A stretch of DNA of 64,000 bases from Methylophilales bacterium LSUCC0135 (GCA_001704575.1 MCAW01000001.1:245876-309875); one strand, 5' to 3'; shown: positions 26,861 to 35,609, numbered from the stretch's first letter. Notes: generated from the letters alone by a model not told the origin. Translations and numbers: made by a program.

Positions 26861-27055
26861 GCATGGCGAACGTTAGCCGAAACCAAAACTGGCTATAGCA
26901 ATGTAGTCAATGGATGGAAGCGTGGCCGAGTGGTTGTGACCGTCAAGGTCATCGCCGCTGAAGTAAGCAAATAAATCTGCGACATCAGCGCGAAAGGCAA
27001 CAGTCTTGACAACAGCGCTGCGTCAGCAGTGTTGTTGCGGTGTAGGGTAATGTGC
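26861..27055 (+). repeat. 195-bp tandem repeat, copy A
   Basis: The first full copy of a 195-bp unit. It contains 55 bp of sequence identical in kind to the tRNA-Ser upstream region, 21 bp equal to the tRNA 5' end, a 57-bp palindrome-rich segment, a 16-bp tRNA match and a strong hairpin (stem 27010-27021 / 27026-27037, loop GTCA, two G-T pairs). It differs from copy B at five positions by my count. Confidence 0.95.
26916..27009 (+). pseudogene. Split 5' half of tRNA-Ser, copy A
   Basis: 26916-26936 is identical to nucleotides 1-21 of the tRNA-Ser gene, and 26994-27009 (AAGGCAACAGTCTTGA) is identical to nucleotides 22-37, through the anticodon. The two are colinear but separated by a 57-bp insertion in the D-loop (26937-26993). 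The 3' half of the tRNA is absent. It cannot fold as a tRNA. Confidence 0.85.
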
Positions 27056-27250
27056 GCATGGCGAACGTTAGCCGAAACCGAAACTGGCTATAGCAATGTA
27101 GTCAATAGATGGAAGCGTGGCCGAGTGGTTGTGACCGTCAAGGTCATCGCCGCTGATGTAAGCAGATAAATCTGCGGCATCAGCGCGAAAGGCAACAGTC
27201 TTGACAACAGCGCTGCGTCAGCAGTGTTGTTGCGGTGTAGGGTAATGTGC
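27056..27250 (+). repeat. 195-bp tandem repeat, copy B
   Basis: The second full copy, exactly 195 bp after copy A and about 97% identical. Three of the five differences lie in or beside the nested palindrome, where copy B is fully paired (CGCTGATG / CATCAGCG with inner GCAGAT / ATCTGC) and copy A is not. Confidence 0.95.
27111..27204 (+). pseudogene. Split 5' half of tRNA-Ser, copy B
   Basis: The same arrangement as copy A: tRNA nucleotides 1-21 at 27111-27131 and 22-37 at 27189-27204, with a 57-bp insertion between and no 3' half. The intact tRNA follows 195 bp after the start of this copy. Confidence 0.85.
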
Positions 27251-27326
27251 GCATGGCGAACGTTAGCCGAAACCAAAACTGGCTATAGCAATGTAGTCAA
27301 TAGATGGAAGCGTGGCCGAGTGGTTG
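27251..27326 (+). repeat. 195-bp repeat, partial third copy running into the intact tRNA
   Basis: The first 76 bp of the unit recur here, including the upstream 55 bp and tRNA nucleotides 1-21. The sequence then continues as the functional tRNA-Ser instead of the 57-bp insertion, which marks the exact junction at 27326/27327. Confidence 0.95.
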
Positions 27327-27395
27327 AAGGCAACAGTCTTGAAAACTGTCAAGGGTTTACGCCCTTCGTGAGTTCGAATCTCACCGCTTCCGCCA
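27306..27395 (+). tRNA. tRNA-Ser (anticodon UGA)
   Basis: A complete 90-nt type II tRNA with encoded CCA end. Acceptor arms GGAAGCG and CGCTTCC; anticodon stem ACAGT/ACTGT around loop CTTGAAA with anticodon TGA at 27340-27342; a long variable arm (AAGGGTTTACGCCCTT) as required for serine; T-loop GTTCGAATC. It reads UCA and other UCN codons. No intrinsic terminator is evident after it. Confidence 0.97.
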
Positions 27396-27473
27396 CACCT
27401 TCGTTTTCTGCCTATCCCTCACTTATCAATTCGCAGCATTTCCCCTTCACCAGCACATACCCGACTAAAAAAG

Positions 27474-27482
27474 TGGGATAAT
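27474..27482 (+). promoter_or_regulatory. Extended -10 promoter for the SDR gene
   Basis: TGGGATAAT (TG extension and GATAAT) lies 35 nt before the SDR start, in a gene-free stretch after tRNA-Ser. The -35 is unclear. Confidence 0.45.
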
Positions 27483-27517
27483 CTGTCTCGTTATTGCATG
27501 GCAACAAGGAGATGATG

Positions 27518-28288
27518 ATGGTACCCAAACAATCACTGGATTTAACAGGCAAGGTGGCGCTGGTCACGGGTGGTGCTGTTGGTATTGGCAAGGCTTCTGT
27601 ATTGGCACTTGGCAGGGCCGGCGCATTCATTGGCGTGCACTATTACAGCAGCAAGTCGGCGGCTGAAGCTTTGCTGGCGGAACTGAAAGCGGAGAATATC
27701 AATGCCATGCTGCTCCATGGTGACTTGACGGAGGAAACTGACGCCAATCGCGTGGTTGATTCATTGGTGGCAGAGGCTGGGCGACTGGACATTCTTGTGA
27801 ACAATAGCGGCGGGCTGGTCAAGCGCGCCAAGATTGAAGATTGTCCGCTGGATGTATGGAGAAAATCTCTGGATATCAATTCGACCAGCGCTTTTCTGGT
27901 GACTCGGCGCGCGATACCGCATTTGCGTGCGACCGGTAGCGGACGTATCGTCAACTTGCTCTCGTTGTCGGTGCAAACCGGCGGTGCCAATGGTGCGGGT
28001 GCATATGCGGCCGGCAAGGGCGCGCTGATGGTTTTCACCCATACGCTGGCAAAAGAGCTGGCGCCGCATGTACGTACCAATTCGATCATGCCCGGTACCG
28101 TGGAGACCCAGCATCACGAGATTCATTCGACCGAAGAAATGCTGGAAGCCTATCGCAAACAGACGCCGCTTGGCCGCAATACCATGGCAGAAGAGGTGGC
28201 AAGTTCGGTATTGTTTCTTGCCAGTGATATGTCCTCGCACATCAACGGCGCTCTGATTGATATCAGCGGTGGCAGATTCCTCAGATAG
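27518..28288 (+). CDS. Short-chain dehydrogenase/reductase (3-oxoacyl-ACP reductase-like)
   Basis: A classical SDR, 256 aa, probably an NAD(P)H oxidoreductase of unknown substrate. Seen: cofactor motif TGGAVGIG (17-24), NNSGG (95-99), Ser in NLLSLS (149-151) and the intact Tyr-x3-Lys in AYAAGKGAL (Y163, K167). The C-terminal INGALIDISGGRFLR matches FabG-like family members. Three ATGs in a row (27512, 27515, 27518) follow AAGGAG; the last has the best spacing. The gene stands alone between tRNA-Ser and the HU gene, so context gives no clue to its pathway. Confidence 0.88.
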   Translation: MVPKQSLDLTGKVALVTGGAVGIGKASVLALGRAGAFIGVHYYSSKSAAEALLAELKAENINAMLLHGDLTEETDANRVVDSLVAEAGRLDILVNNSGGLVKRAKIEDCPLDVWRKSLDINSTSAFLVTRRAIPHLRATGSGRIVNLLSLSVQTGGANGAGAYAAGKGALMVFTHTLAKELAPHVRTNSIMPGTVETQHHEIHSTEEMLEAYRKQTPLGRNTMAEEVASSVLFLASDMSSHINGALIDISGGRFLR

Positions 28289-28389
28289 TTAAACCAAAAT
28301 TTTTCGTGGAATCCGCATAAATAATGGTGAAAAGCCCGAATGGCTGGGTTAAGATAGCCACTCCGAACAATAACTCAAGGGAAGTTTCG

Positions 28390-28662
28390 ATGAATAAAGC
28401 AGAATTGATTGAACAAGTCGCCAAAGAAGCAGGTATCAGCAAGGCAGCTGCCGGTAAGGCGATCGATGCATTCACTGACAGCGTTACTGCGGCTCTCAAG
28501 GGCGGCGATACGGTAACACTGATTGGTTTCGGTACATTTACCGTGTCGGCTCGTGCAGCACGTACTGGCCGCAACCCGCAAACCGGCAAGGAACTGAAGA
28601 TCGCAGCCCGCAAGGCTCCTGGTTTCCGCGCCGGCAAGGCACTGAAGGACGCGCTCAACTAA
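28390..28662 (+). CDS. hup: HU-type DNA-binding protein
   Basis: A 90-aa histone-like protein that bends and compacts DNA. It has the HU/IHF layout: helices in [25 protein letters not shown], the strand GFGTFTV, the DNA-contacting arm [14 protein letters not shown] with the Pro that intercalates into DNA, and the C-terminal [13 protein letters not shown]. The ATG at 28390 has GGGAAG upstream; the frame opens at 28324 but that part has no support. HU rather than IHF is chosen from the arm sequence. A strong terminator follows. Confidence 0.94.
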   Translation: MNKAELIEQVAKEAGISKAAAGKAIDAFTDSVTAALKGGDTVTLIGFGTFTVSARAARTGRNPQTGKELKIAARKAPGFRAGKALKDALN

Positions 28663-28686
28663 GCTTGCAGAAGCGAATTGAACGCC

Positions 28687-28716
28687 AAAACGCCAGCTCT
28701 TGAGCTGGCGTTTTTT
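28687..28716. terminator. Intrinsic terminator between hup and glnD
   Basis: AAAACGCCAGCTC-TTG-AGCTGGCGTTTTTT: a 10-bp GC-rich stem with T-run for the plus strand and a shorter one for the minus strand. It serves hup and, in reverse, glnD. Confidence 0.93.
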
Positions 28717-28774
28717 GTCTCCCACTTTATCGATTGGTTTTACGCATAAGGATTGCCGCATCGGGACCTTTGAT

Positions 28775-31357
28775 TCAGGCGACTTTCAGCAAATCCTGTT
28801 CCAGTTTTTTCAGTACTTTTTCATCAAGCCTGGCATCAGACGGCCCGGAGATCATGAACGTGTCTTCTGCGCGGTTCCCCAGTGTGTTGATCTTGGCATT
28901 GTGCAAATGCACCTGATGCTTCAGAAAGACACTGGCAAAGCGCGACAACAGGCCGGGGCGGTCGCTCGCAATGATTTCAAGACGGTGATTGTTGCTGTTT
29001 TCTTCGTTGAATATGGAGACGCTGGCAGCAATCGGCATGTGCTTGACTTGCCTGCTGATTCTGCCTTGGACAGGAGAGGCGGGAAGAGTGTTTTCCCTGA
29101 GGATGCGCGTGAGTTCGTACTCGATAAAGTTTAATAAATTACGATAACTAATTGATCTATCATTCTGATCCAGAAAGATAAAACTATTAAGCGCATAACC
29201 GTGTGCTGTCGTATAAACCCTGGCCTCTACAATCGTATAACCTGTTCGCTCGAAGAAGCTGCAAATGTGCGCGAAGAGATCGTCACGATCCGGCGTGTAG
29301 ATCATGATCTGAATGCCGTCGCCGGCAGGACCGAGTCTTGCGCGCACGATCACGTCTCTGGTGGCAGCATGGGGCATGATCAGCCTGGTGTGCCATGCGA
29401 TCTCCTGGGCTTCGTAGCGTAGAAAATATTGCTGGCCAAGGTTTTGCCACAAAGTCTGATAGCTTTCCTGCTTGATACCGTAATAACCCAATTTTTCCAT
29501 GGCCTGCTGCTGCCGCAGCTTGATTTCCATTTCCGTATCGGCAGCATCGCCGCGCAGAACCCGTTGAGTGGCAAAAAACAGATTCTCCAGCAGCTTGGCT
29601 TTCCAGGCATTCCATACCTTGGGACTGGTGCCGCGAATGTCGGCAACCGTCAGCAGATAAAGCGCGGTCAAATGTCGCTCATCCTTCATTCGTGCGGCAA
29701 ATTGTCTGATGACGGCAGGATCGGATAAGTCCGCTTTCTGCGCGACACTGGACAAGATGAGATGAGATTCGACCAGCCAGGCGACAAGCTCGCTGTCCTG
29801 CCTTGGCAGGCCGTGCTGCAGGCAGAATTTTCTTGCATCGACCGCACCAAGCGTCGAGTGGTCGCCGCCGCGGCCCTTTGCAATGTCGTGAAACAATGCG
29901 CCGAGATAGAGCAGGTGTGGGGTATCGAATTCGGCAAACAGCCGGCTGCAGAGCGGAAACTCATGATTGAACCTCGGCAGGGCAAAGCGCCGCAGGTTGC
30001 GCAACACGTTGAGGATATGCTCATCGACGGTATATACGTGAAACAGGTCGTGCTGCATCTGGCCGACGATACGGCCAAAAGCGGGAATGTATCTGCCCAG
30101 TATGCCGTACCGGTTCATCAACCTGAGCGTGCGGGTAACACCTATCGGCTGCTGCAGGATGCCGAGGAATAGCGCCTTGTTTCTGGCCGATTGACGAAAC
30201 TCCCTGTTGACCAGGCTTTTTACGCGGTAAAGGGCTCTCAGCAGATTCGGGCTCATACCCTTGAGTTCCTGGTGTTGCTCGAGCAGCAGGAAGCTTTCCA
30301 TGATGGTCGAAGGGTAACGCTGCAGGATGCTGGCTGACTTGATGTCGAGCAAGCCATGCCTGGCCTCGAAGCGTGCATTGACAGGGGTTGCGGGTGACTC
30401 TGCGATATGCAGGTGTGTCTCAAGCAGTTGCAGCAAAATATCGTTCATCTGGCCGATAAATTTTGCGCTTTGATAAAATCCCTGCATCAATTGTTCGCTG
30501 GCGCGGCGCTTCGGTGTGTTGGCTAGGCCCAAGCTTCTCGCCAGTTCGTTCTGAAAGTCGAACACCAGTCTGTCCTCACGGCGTTTGGCCAGATAGTGCA
30601 GGCGCACGCGCAACATCTGCAGGTGACGTTCATGGCGGCGAATTTGACGCGCTTCCTTTTCGGTAATCAGGCCGTGCTTGACCAGTCCCTTCCAGTCATG
30701 GCCCAGCCCCTGGCTGCGGCTGATCCAGAGAATATTCTGTAGATCGCGCAAACCGCCCGGGCTTTCCTTGATATTGGGTTCGAGGTTGTAGGCGGTATCG
30801 TTGAAGCGGGCATGGCGCTGGCGCTGTTCCTGCATTTTGGCCATGTAGAATTCGGCAGGCTTGACCAGTTTTTCGATCTGATTGCCGAATTGGCGGTAGA
30901 GGAGTTTGTCGCCCACCAGATATCGCGCTTCCAGCAGATTGGTTTGCACTGTGACGTCACGCGTGGCTTCCTCCACGCACTCCTGCAGATTTCTGACACT
31001 ATGTCCGACAGCGAGCCCGATATCCCAGAACAGGCTGATCAGCAGCTCGATCGATTGCTGGGTTTTGCCGTCCGTCTTAGCCGGCAACAGGATAAGCAAA
31101 TCGACATCGGAATAAGGGAACAATTCGCTCCGGCCGTAACCGCCGACCGCAATCAGGCAAACTCCAGGATCAATTTCGGCGCTTTGCCAGACATCCTGCA
31201 GCAGCCGGTCTACCAGCTTGCTATGTTGCTTGAGCAGGCGGGCCGTGTTGGCGTCTTTGAAGAAGCGCTCTTTGAGTATTGCCTGATCGGCCTGCAGACG
31301 CTGGCGCCAGACTCTGGCAAAACCTTCCGGTGACTGCGTTTGCAGACTGATACTCAT
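28775..31357 (-). CDS. glnD: PII uridylyltransferase / uridylyl-removing enzyme
   Basis: GlnD senses glutamine and adds or removes UMP on PII proteins to set nitrogen control. The 860-aa protein has the nucleotidyltransferase motif GGYGRSELFPYSDVDLL (72-88, catalytic D84 and D86), a linker rich in helices, an HD domain (GALFHDIAKGRGGDHS) for the removing activity, and two C-terminal ACT domains (DDLFAHICSFFERTGY and DRPGLLSRFASVFL). All four parts are intact and full length. It starts 1 nt after the map stop; map-glnD is a frequent pair next to divergent rpsB. Confidence 0.97.
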   Translation of the reverse strand: MSISLQTQSPEGFARVWRQRLQADQAILKERFFKDANTARLLKQHSKLVDRLLQDVWQSAEIDPGVCLIAVGGYGRSELFPYSDVDLLILLPAKTDGKTQQSIELLISLFWDIGLAVGHSVRNLQECVEEATRDVTVQTNLLEARYLVGDKLLYRQFGNQIEKLVKPAEFYMAKMQEQRQRHARFNDTAYNLEPNIKESPGGLRDLQNILWISRSQGLGHDWKGLVKHGLITEKEARQIRRHERHLQMLRVRLHYLAKRREDRLVFDFQNELARSLGLANTPKRRASEQLMQGFYQSAKFIGQMNDILLQLLETHLHIAESPATPVNARFEARHGLLDIKSASILQRYPSTIMESFLLLEQHQELKGMSPNLLRALYRVKSLVNREFRQSARNKALFLGILQQPIGVTRTLRLMNRYGILGRYIPAFGRIVGQMQHDLFHVYTVDEHILNVLRNLRRFALPRFNHEFPLCSRLFAEFDTPHLLYLGALFHDIAKGRGGDHSTLGAVDARKFCLQHGLPRQDSELVAWLVESHLILSSVAQKADLSDPAVIRQFAARMKDERHLTALYLLTVADIRGTSPKVWNAWKAKLLENLFFATQRVLRGDAADTEMEIKLRQQQAMEKLGYYGIKQESYQTLWQNLGQQYFLRYEAQEIAWHTRLIMPHAATRDVIVRARLGPAGDGIQIMIYTPDRDDLFAHICSFFERTGYTIVEARVYTTAHGYALNSFIFLDQNDRSISYRNLLNFIEYELTRILRENTLPASPVQGRISRQVKHMPIAASVSIFNEENSNNHRLEIIASDRPGLLSRFASVFLKHQVHLHNAKINTLGNRAEDTFMISGPSDARLDEKVLKKLEQDLLKVA

Positions 31358-31358
31358 G

Positions 31359-32156
31359 CTAGATGATGCCTGGAGCTGCTGGGGTTCCTGCAGATACGGT
31401 CAGAACCTCATAGCCGCTCTCAGTGACAAGTACGGTATGTTCCCATTGCGCGGAAAGGCTATGATCCTTGGTAACGATGGTCCAGCCGTCGTTGAGTTGC
31501 TTGATGTCGCGTTTGCCGGCGTTGATCATGGGTTCAATCGTGAATATCATACCTGCCTGCAATTTCAGGCCGGCGCCGGGACGGCCGTAATGTAACACCT
31601 GCGGGTCTTCATGGAATTTTTTGCCGATACCGTGACCGCAGAATTCGCGTACTACGCTGTAGCCGTTTTTCTCGGCGTAGCTTTGTATGGTATGGCCGAT
31701 ATCGCCCAAAGTGGCACCAGGTTTGACCTTGGCGATGCCCAGCCACATGCATTCGTAAGTGATTTCGCACAAACGCCTGGCTTGAATCGAAGGCTCGCCC
31801 ACACAAAACATGCGGCTGGTATCGCCGTGGTAACCATCCTTGATGACGGTAATGTCGATATTGACGATATCGCCGCTCTTCAAGACCTTGGGGCCGGGAA
31901 CGCCGTGGCATATCTGGTGATTCACCGAGGTGCAGATCGACTTGGGATAAGGCGCATGTCCGGGCGGTGCATAATTGAGCGGTGCGGGAACGGTTTTCTG
32001 AACATCGACCATGTAATCGTGGCACAGTTTATCCAGCGCTTCTGTAGTAATGCCGGGCTTGACGTGAGGCGTGATGAAGTCCAGTACCTCCGCAGCCAGG
32101 CGACCTGCGATGCGCATTTTTTCAATGTCTTGTTCGTTTTTAATGGTAATTGCCAT
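31359..32156 (-). CDS. map: Methionine aminopeptidase, type I
   Basis: Map removes the initiator methionine. The 265-aa product has the pita-bread metal ligands: Asp in NIDITVIKDGYHGDTSR (two), His in GHGIGKKFHE, Glu in FTIEPM and Glu in QWEHTVLV. The N-terminus (MAITIKNEQDIEKMRIAGRLAAEVL) is the normal type Ia start. It is divergent from rpsB, as in many proteobacteria; together with glnD it forms a minus-strand unit. Confidence 0.97.
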   Translation of the reverse strand: MAITIKNEQDIEKMRIAGRLAAEVLDFITPHVKPGITTEALDKLCHDYMVDVQKTVPAPLNYAPPGHAPYPKSICTSVNHQICHGVPGPKVLKSGDIVNIDITVIKDGYHGDTSRMFCVGEPSIQARRLCEITYECMWLGIAKVKPGATLGDIGHTIQSYAEKNGYSVVREFCGHGIGKKFHEDPQVLHYGRPGAGLKLQAGMIFTIEPMINAGKRDIKQLNDGWTIVTKDHSLSAQWEHTVLVTESGYEVLTVSAGTPAAPGII

Positions 32157-32189
32157 AATGCTTTACAGCGCTTTCGCGCCTAATAATCC

Positions 32190-32219
32190 TTGAATCCAAA
32201 CAGACGCTTATGGTAGCAT
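32190..32219 (+). promoter_or_regulatory. Sigma-70 promoter of rpsB-tsf
   Basis: TTGAAT (32190-32195), 18-nt spacer, TAGCAT (32214-32219) with a TG extension just before the -10. The predicted start is near 32226. Confidence 0.65.
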
Positions 32220-32225
32220 ACTGCA

Positions 32226-32361
32226 CCCATTTATCAGGAATCGTCCTGACAGGTGGAAATCTGCACACGCTCCCCGTACAGGGTGCCAGGCTGGTCTGCA
32301 TTGATGCAGTGCGCCGGGTGTTGTTGGGACGTGGAAGCAATAACCCTTACTGGAGACTAAT
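32226..32361 (+). promoter_or_regulatory. Structured rpsB leader, probable S2 autoregulation site
   Basis: The ~136-nt untranslated leader contains hairpins TCAGGA-ATCG-TCCTGA (32234-32249) and CTGCAT-TG-ATGCAG (32296-32309). rpsB leaders in proteobacteria are known sites of feedback by S2; that this one acts so is inference from position and structure. Confidence 0.45.
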
Positions 32362-33111
32362 ATGTCCGTCACTATGCGTCAAATGCTGGAAGCCGGGGTT
32401 CACTTCGGCCATCAAACCCGTTACTGGAATCCGAAAATGGCACCTTACATTTTCGGCGACCGTAACAAGATTCATATCGTCAATCTGGAAAAATCCCTGC
32501 CGATGTTCGAGGACGCCCTGAAATATGTGCGTCAGCTGGCAGCAAACAAAGGCCGTATCCTGTTCGTCGGTACCAAGCGCCAGGCCCGTGAAATCGTTAA
32601 AGAAGAAGCGCAGCGCGCCGGTTGCGCCTATGTCAACCATCGCTGGCTCGGCGGCATGCTGACCAACTTCAAGACAGTCAAGCAATCCATCAAGCGCCTG
32701 AACGAATACAATGCCATGCTGGAAGACGGCCGTATCGACCAGTTCGGCAAGAAAGAAGCCCTGGGCTACAAGCGTGAAGTCGAGAAGCTTGAGCGCTCTA
32801 TCGGCGGTATCAAGGAAATGGGCGGACTGCCGGATGCCATTTTCATTATTGATGTCGGCCATGAGAGCGGCGCTGTGACTGAAGCAGCCAAGCTGGGCAT
32901 TCCTGTTATCGGTGTTGTCGATACCAACAATTCTCCGGACGGCATCGCTTACGTTATTCCCGGTAACGATGACTCCAGTCGCGCAATTCGCCTCTACGCC
33001 CGCGGTATCGCTGACGCGGTGCTTGAAGGCCGCAGCAATGCGATCGCCGATATCGTCAAATCCGCAACAGAAGAAGAATTCGTTGAAGTGGAAGAAGCTG
33101 CAGCGGAATAA
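32362..33111 (+). CDS. rpsB: Small ribosomal subunit protein uS2
   Basis: uS2 joins the 30S subunit late and is needed for bS1 binding. The 249-aa product has [28 protein letters not shown] at the start, the coiled-coil region (about 100-155) and the C-terminal [28 protein letters not shown]. The ATG follows CTGGAGAC. It leads the rpsB-tsf-pyrH-frr block; a terminator-like hairpin directly follows its stop, so S2 and EF-Ts levels can be uncoupled. Confidence 0.98.
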   Translation: MSVTMRQMLEAGVHFGHQTRYWNPKMAPYIFGDRNKIHIVNLEKSLPMFEDALKYVRQLAANKGRILFVGTKRQAREIVKEEAQRAGCAYVNHRWLGGMLTNFKTVKQSIKRLNEYNAMLEDGRIDQFGKKEALGYKREVEKLERSIGGIKEMGGLPDAIFIIDVGHESGAVTEAAKLGIPVIGVVDTNNSPDGIAYVIPGNDDSSRAIRLYARGIADAVLEGRSNAIADIVKSATEEEFVEVEEAAAE

Positions 33112-33116
33112 CCCTT

Positions 33117-33147
33117 AAAAAAGGGGCTCTTGAGCCCCTTTTTTTAT
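33117..33147 (+). terminator. Intrinsic terminator/attenuator between rpsB and tsf
   Basis: AAAAAAGGGGCTC-TTG-AGCCCCTTTTTTT. It is a full terminator in form; since tsf has no obvious strong promoter in the 43 bp that follow, partial read-through is likely. Confidence 0.88.
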
Positions 33148-33190
33148 AGTTCGAATTTACTGAATCAATAGCATATCTAGGAGTTTAAGC

Positions 33191-34069
33191 ATGGCTGAAA
33201 TTACCGCCAGCATGGTCAAGGAATTACGTGAGCGCACAGATGCGCCGATGATGGATTGCAAAAAAGTACTGACAGAAGCCAATGGCGACATGGCCAAGGC
33301 TGAAGAGCTGTTGCGTGCACGGCTTGGCAGCAAGCTGAGCAAGGCTGCAGGCCGTGTTGCAGCTGAAGGCTCGGTCGGCATTTATGTCGGTGCCGATGGC
33401 AAGCAGGGTGCGATTGTCGAAGTCAATTGCGAAACCGACTTCGTTGCCAAGAATGATGATTTCCTCGCCTTGACCCGCAATCTGGCTGAGGTTGTCGCGA
33501 ACAACAACCCAGCAGACGTTGCAGCTCTTTCGGCAATGAAGATCGGCAACGAAGTGATTGAAGATGCGCGCGCCCAGCTGATCGGCAAGATCGGTGAGAA
33601 CGTCACCATTCGTCGCTTTGCCGGCATTGCCGCAAAAGGCAAGCTGGTCAGCTATATCCACGGCGGCAAGATTGGCGTAGTGGTTGACCTGGTCGGTGGC
33701 GACGATACTCTGGCAAAAGATATTGCGATGCACATTGCGGCCTCCAAGCCGGTCGCATTGTCCAGAGATGATGTGCCTGCCGAGCTGATTGAAAAAGAAC
33801 GCGCAATCGCCACGCAGAAGGCGGCAGAATCCGGCAAGCCCGAGTTTGCAGCTAAGATGATCGAGGGTTCGGTACAGAAGTACCTGAAGGATGTTGCGCT
33901 GCTCGACCAGATTTTCGTCAAGGACCCAACCGGCAAGCAGACTGTTGAGCAGTTGCTCAAGGCCAACAATGCCAGCGTTGCTTCTTTCACCATGTACGTG
34001 GTGGGTGAGGGCATTGAGAAGAAAGTCACTGACTTCGCTGCCGAAGTCGCTGCTGCAGCAAAGATATAA
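33191..34069 (+). CDS. tsf: Elongation factor Ts
   Basis: EF-Ts is the nucleotide exchange factor for EF-Tu. The 292-aa protein carries the UBA-like N-terminal domain ([31 protein letters not shown]) and the signature [16 protein letters not shown], followed by the two core subdomains. TAGGAGTTTAAGC precedes the ATG. It is between the rpsB terminator and a second hairpin region before pyrH. Confidence 0.98.
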   Translation: MAEITASMVKELRERTDAPMMDCKKVLTEANGDMAKAEELLRARLGSKLSKAAGRVAAEGSVGIYVGADGKQGAIVEVNCETDFVAKNDDFLALTRNLAEVVANNNPADVAALSAMKIGNEVIEDARAQLIGKIGENVTIRRFAGIAAKGKLVSYIHGGKIGVVVDLVGGDDTLAKDIAMHIAASKPVALSRDDVPAELIEKERAIATQKAAESGKPEFAAKMIEGSVQKYLKDVALLDQIFVKDPTGKQTVEQLLKANNASVASFTMYVVGEGIEKKVTDFAAEVAAAAKI

Positions 34070-34076
34070 GACATAA

Positions 34077-34155
34077 TGCACAGCGCGTGCTGTGCAAAAA
34101 TGTCATAATGCAAAACGTTAGCGGTGCATCGAATGATGTCGCCGTTAACGTTTTT
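34077..34155 (+). terminator. Two hairpins between tsf and pyrH, the second a terminator
   Basis: First: TGCACAGC-GCGT-GCTGTGCA (34077-34096). Second: a 13-bp stem AAAACGTTAGCGG / CCGTTAACGTTTT (34112-34124 / 34142-34154, one G-T pair) with an inner CATC/GATG stem, followed by T-rich sequence. The second has terminator form; pyrH is still close downstream, so attenuation is likely. Confidence 0.65.
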
Positions 34156-34215
34156 GTTTGATGGTTTCAGGAAAACCTGATCAATAACAATATGAGTTTT
34201 TTCTACGGAAGCGAT

Positions 34216-34968
34216 ATGTCCGACGCACCTCAAAGTTCATCGCAAACGACCTCCGGCAATCCGGCCTACAAACGCATCTTGCTGAAGTTGTCAGGCGAAG
34301 CCCTGATGGGTGACGACAGTTATGGCATCAACCGCAATACCATTTCCCGTATCGTCAGCGAGATCAACGAAGTCGTCGGACTGGGCGTGCAAGTAGCGGT
34401 CGTAATCGGTGGCGGCAACATCTTCCGCGGCGTTGCGCCGGCGGCTGAGGGTATGGACCGGGCCACTGCCGATTATATGGGCATGCTGGCTACCGTGATG
34501 AATGCGCTTGCACTGCAGGATGCGATGAAACACATTGGACTGAAAGCACGGGTGCAGTCCGCACTCAATATCGAACAGGTAGCAGAACCTTATATCCGCG
34601 GCAAGGCGATTCGTTATCTGGAAGAGGGCCGTGTGGTGATTTTCGGTGCCGGTACAGGCAACCCGTTCTTTACTACCGACACCGCCGCCGCACTGCGTGG
34701 CATGGAAATGAATGTCGACATCGTACTCAAGGCGACCAAAGTGGACGGTGTTTACACGGACGATCCAAAAACGCACCCTGATGCCATGCGTTATAAAACC
34801 ATCAGTTTCGATGAAGCGATCATCAAGAATCTCAAGGTCATGGATGCAACTGCACTGACCCTGTGCCGCGACCAGAACCTGCCTATCTCCGTATTCAGCA
34901 TATTCAAGCAGGGCGCTCTCAAGCGCGTTGTGATGGGTGAAGACGAAGGTACCAAAGTATTGCCTTGA
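34216..34968 (+). CDS. pyrH: Uridylate kinase (UMP kinase)
   Basis: PyrH phosphorylates UMP to UDP and is the hexameric amino-acid-kinase-fold enzyme typical of bacteria. The 250-aa product shows [39 protein letters not shown] and [10 protein letters not shown]. The ATG at 34216 is preferred because GGAAG lies just before it; an ATG 24 nt upstream is in frame but has no site. An N-terminal Ser/Gln-rich extension of ~15 residues precedes the kinase fold. frr follows after 36 nt. Confidence 0.96.
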   Translation: MSDAPQSSSQTTSGNPAYKRILLKLSGEALMGDDSYGINRNTISRIVSEINEVVGLGVQVAVVIGGGNIFRGVAPAAEGMDRATADYMGMLATVMNALALQDAMKHIGLKARVQSALNIEQVAEPYIRGKAIRYLEEGRVVIFGAGTGNPFFTTDTAAALRGMEMNVDIVLKATKVDGVYTDDPKTHPDAMRYKTISFDEAIIKNLKVMDATALTLCRDQNLPISVFSIFKQGALKRVVMGEDEGTKVLP

Positions 34969-35004
34969 AGGCAGACACACGACAGCAAAAGTAAGGAGAA
35001 AATC

Positions 35005-35562
35005 GTGCTGGAAGAATTACGAAAGAATGCAGACCAGAAGATGCAAAAGTCCCTGGAGGCATTGAAAACAGACCTTGCCAAGATTCGCACCGGCCGTGCG
35101 CATACCGGCCTGCTTGATCATGTCATGGTGGAATATTACGGTTCCATGGTGGCCGTCAATCAGGTCGCCAATGTCAATCTTGGCGATGCGCGCACCCTGA
35201 ATGTGCAGCCATACGAGAAAAACATGGTGGCCAAGGTTGAAAAAGCCATCCGCGATTCCGACCTGGGCCTCAACCCGGCCACTAACGGTGACATTATCCG
35301 CGTGCCGATGCCGATGTTGACGGAAGAACGTCGCAAGGAAATGACAAAAATCGTCCGCACTGAAGGCGAAAATGCAAAAGTGGCTTTGCGCAACATCCGC
35401 CGCGACGGTAACGATGCGCTGAAAAAGCTGACCAAGGACAAGGAAATCAGCGAGGATGACGAGCGTCGCATGCAGGACGAAATTCAAAAGCTGACCGATA
35501 AGTACGTTGCAGAAGTCGACAAACTCCTGCAAGTCAAAGAAGCCGAACTGATGGCTGTTTGA
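35005..35562 (+). CDS. frr: Ribosome recycling factor
   Basis: RRF splits post-termination ribosomes together with EF-G. The 185-aa protein has the three-helix bundle sequence pattern: [30 protein letters not shown] at the start, the beta domain around residues 30-105 ([11 protein letters not shown]) and the closing helices [18 protein letters not shown]. The start is GTG at 35005 after AAGGAGAAAATC. It is followed 47 nt later by uppS. Confidence 0.97.
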   Translation: MLEELRKNADQKMQKSLEALKTDLAKIRTGRAHTGLLDHVMVEYYGSMVAVNQVANVNLGDARTLNVQPYEKNMVAKVEKAIRDSDLGLNPATNGDIIRVPMPMLTEERRKEMTKIVRTEGENAKVALRNIRRDGNDALKKLTKDKEISEDDERRMQDEIQKLTDKYVAEVDKLLQVKEAELMAV

Positions 35563-35609
35563 TCGGGCCGGTCAGAACCGCACGTGCGCTACTCAATATT
35601 GGAGCATTG

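Noticed and set aside
26864-26899. A short peptide (MANVSRNQNWL) with a stop, present in all three repeat copies
   Set aside because: It is only 11 codons, overlaps the likely tRNA promoter, and its ribosome site is not conserved in copy A; conservation follows from the recent duplication.
26861-27250. CRISPR array
   Set aside because: The period is 195 bp with near-identical full units and no short repeat/variable spacer pattern; no cas gene is present.
27224-27481. An 85-codon frame across tRNA-Ser
   Set aside because: It reads through the tRNA gene and the repeat; the tRNA explains the sequence conservation.
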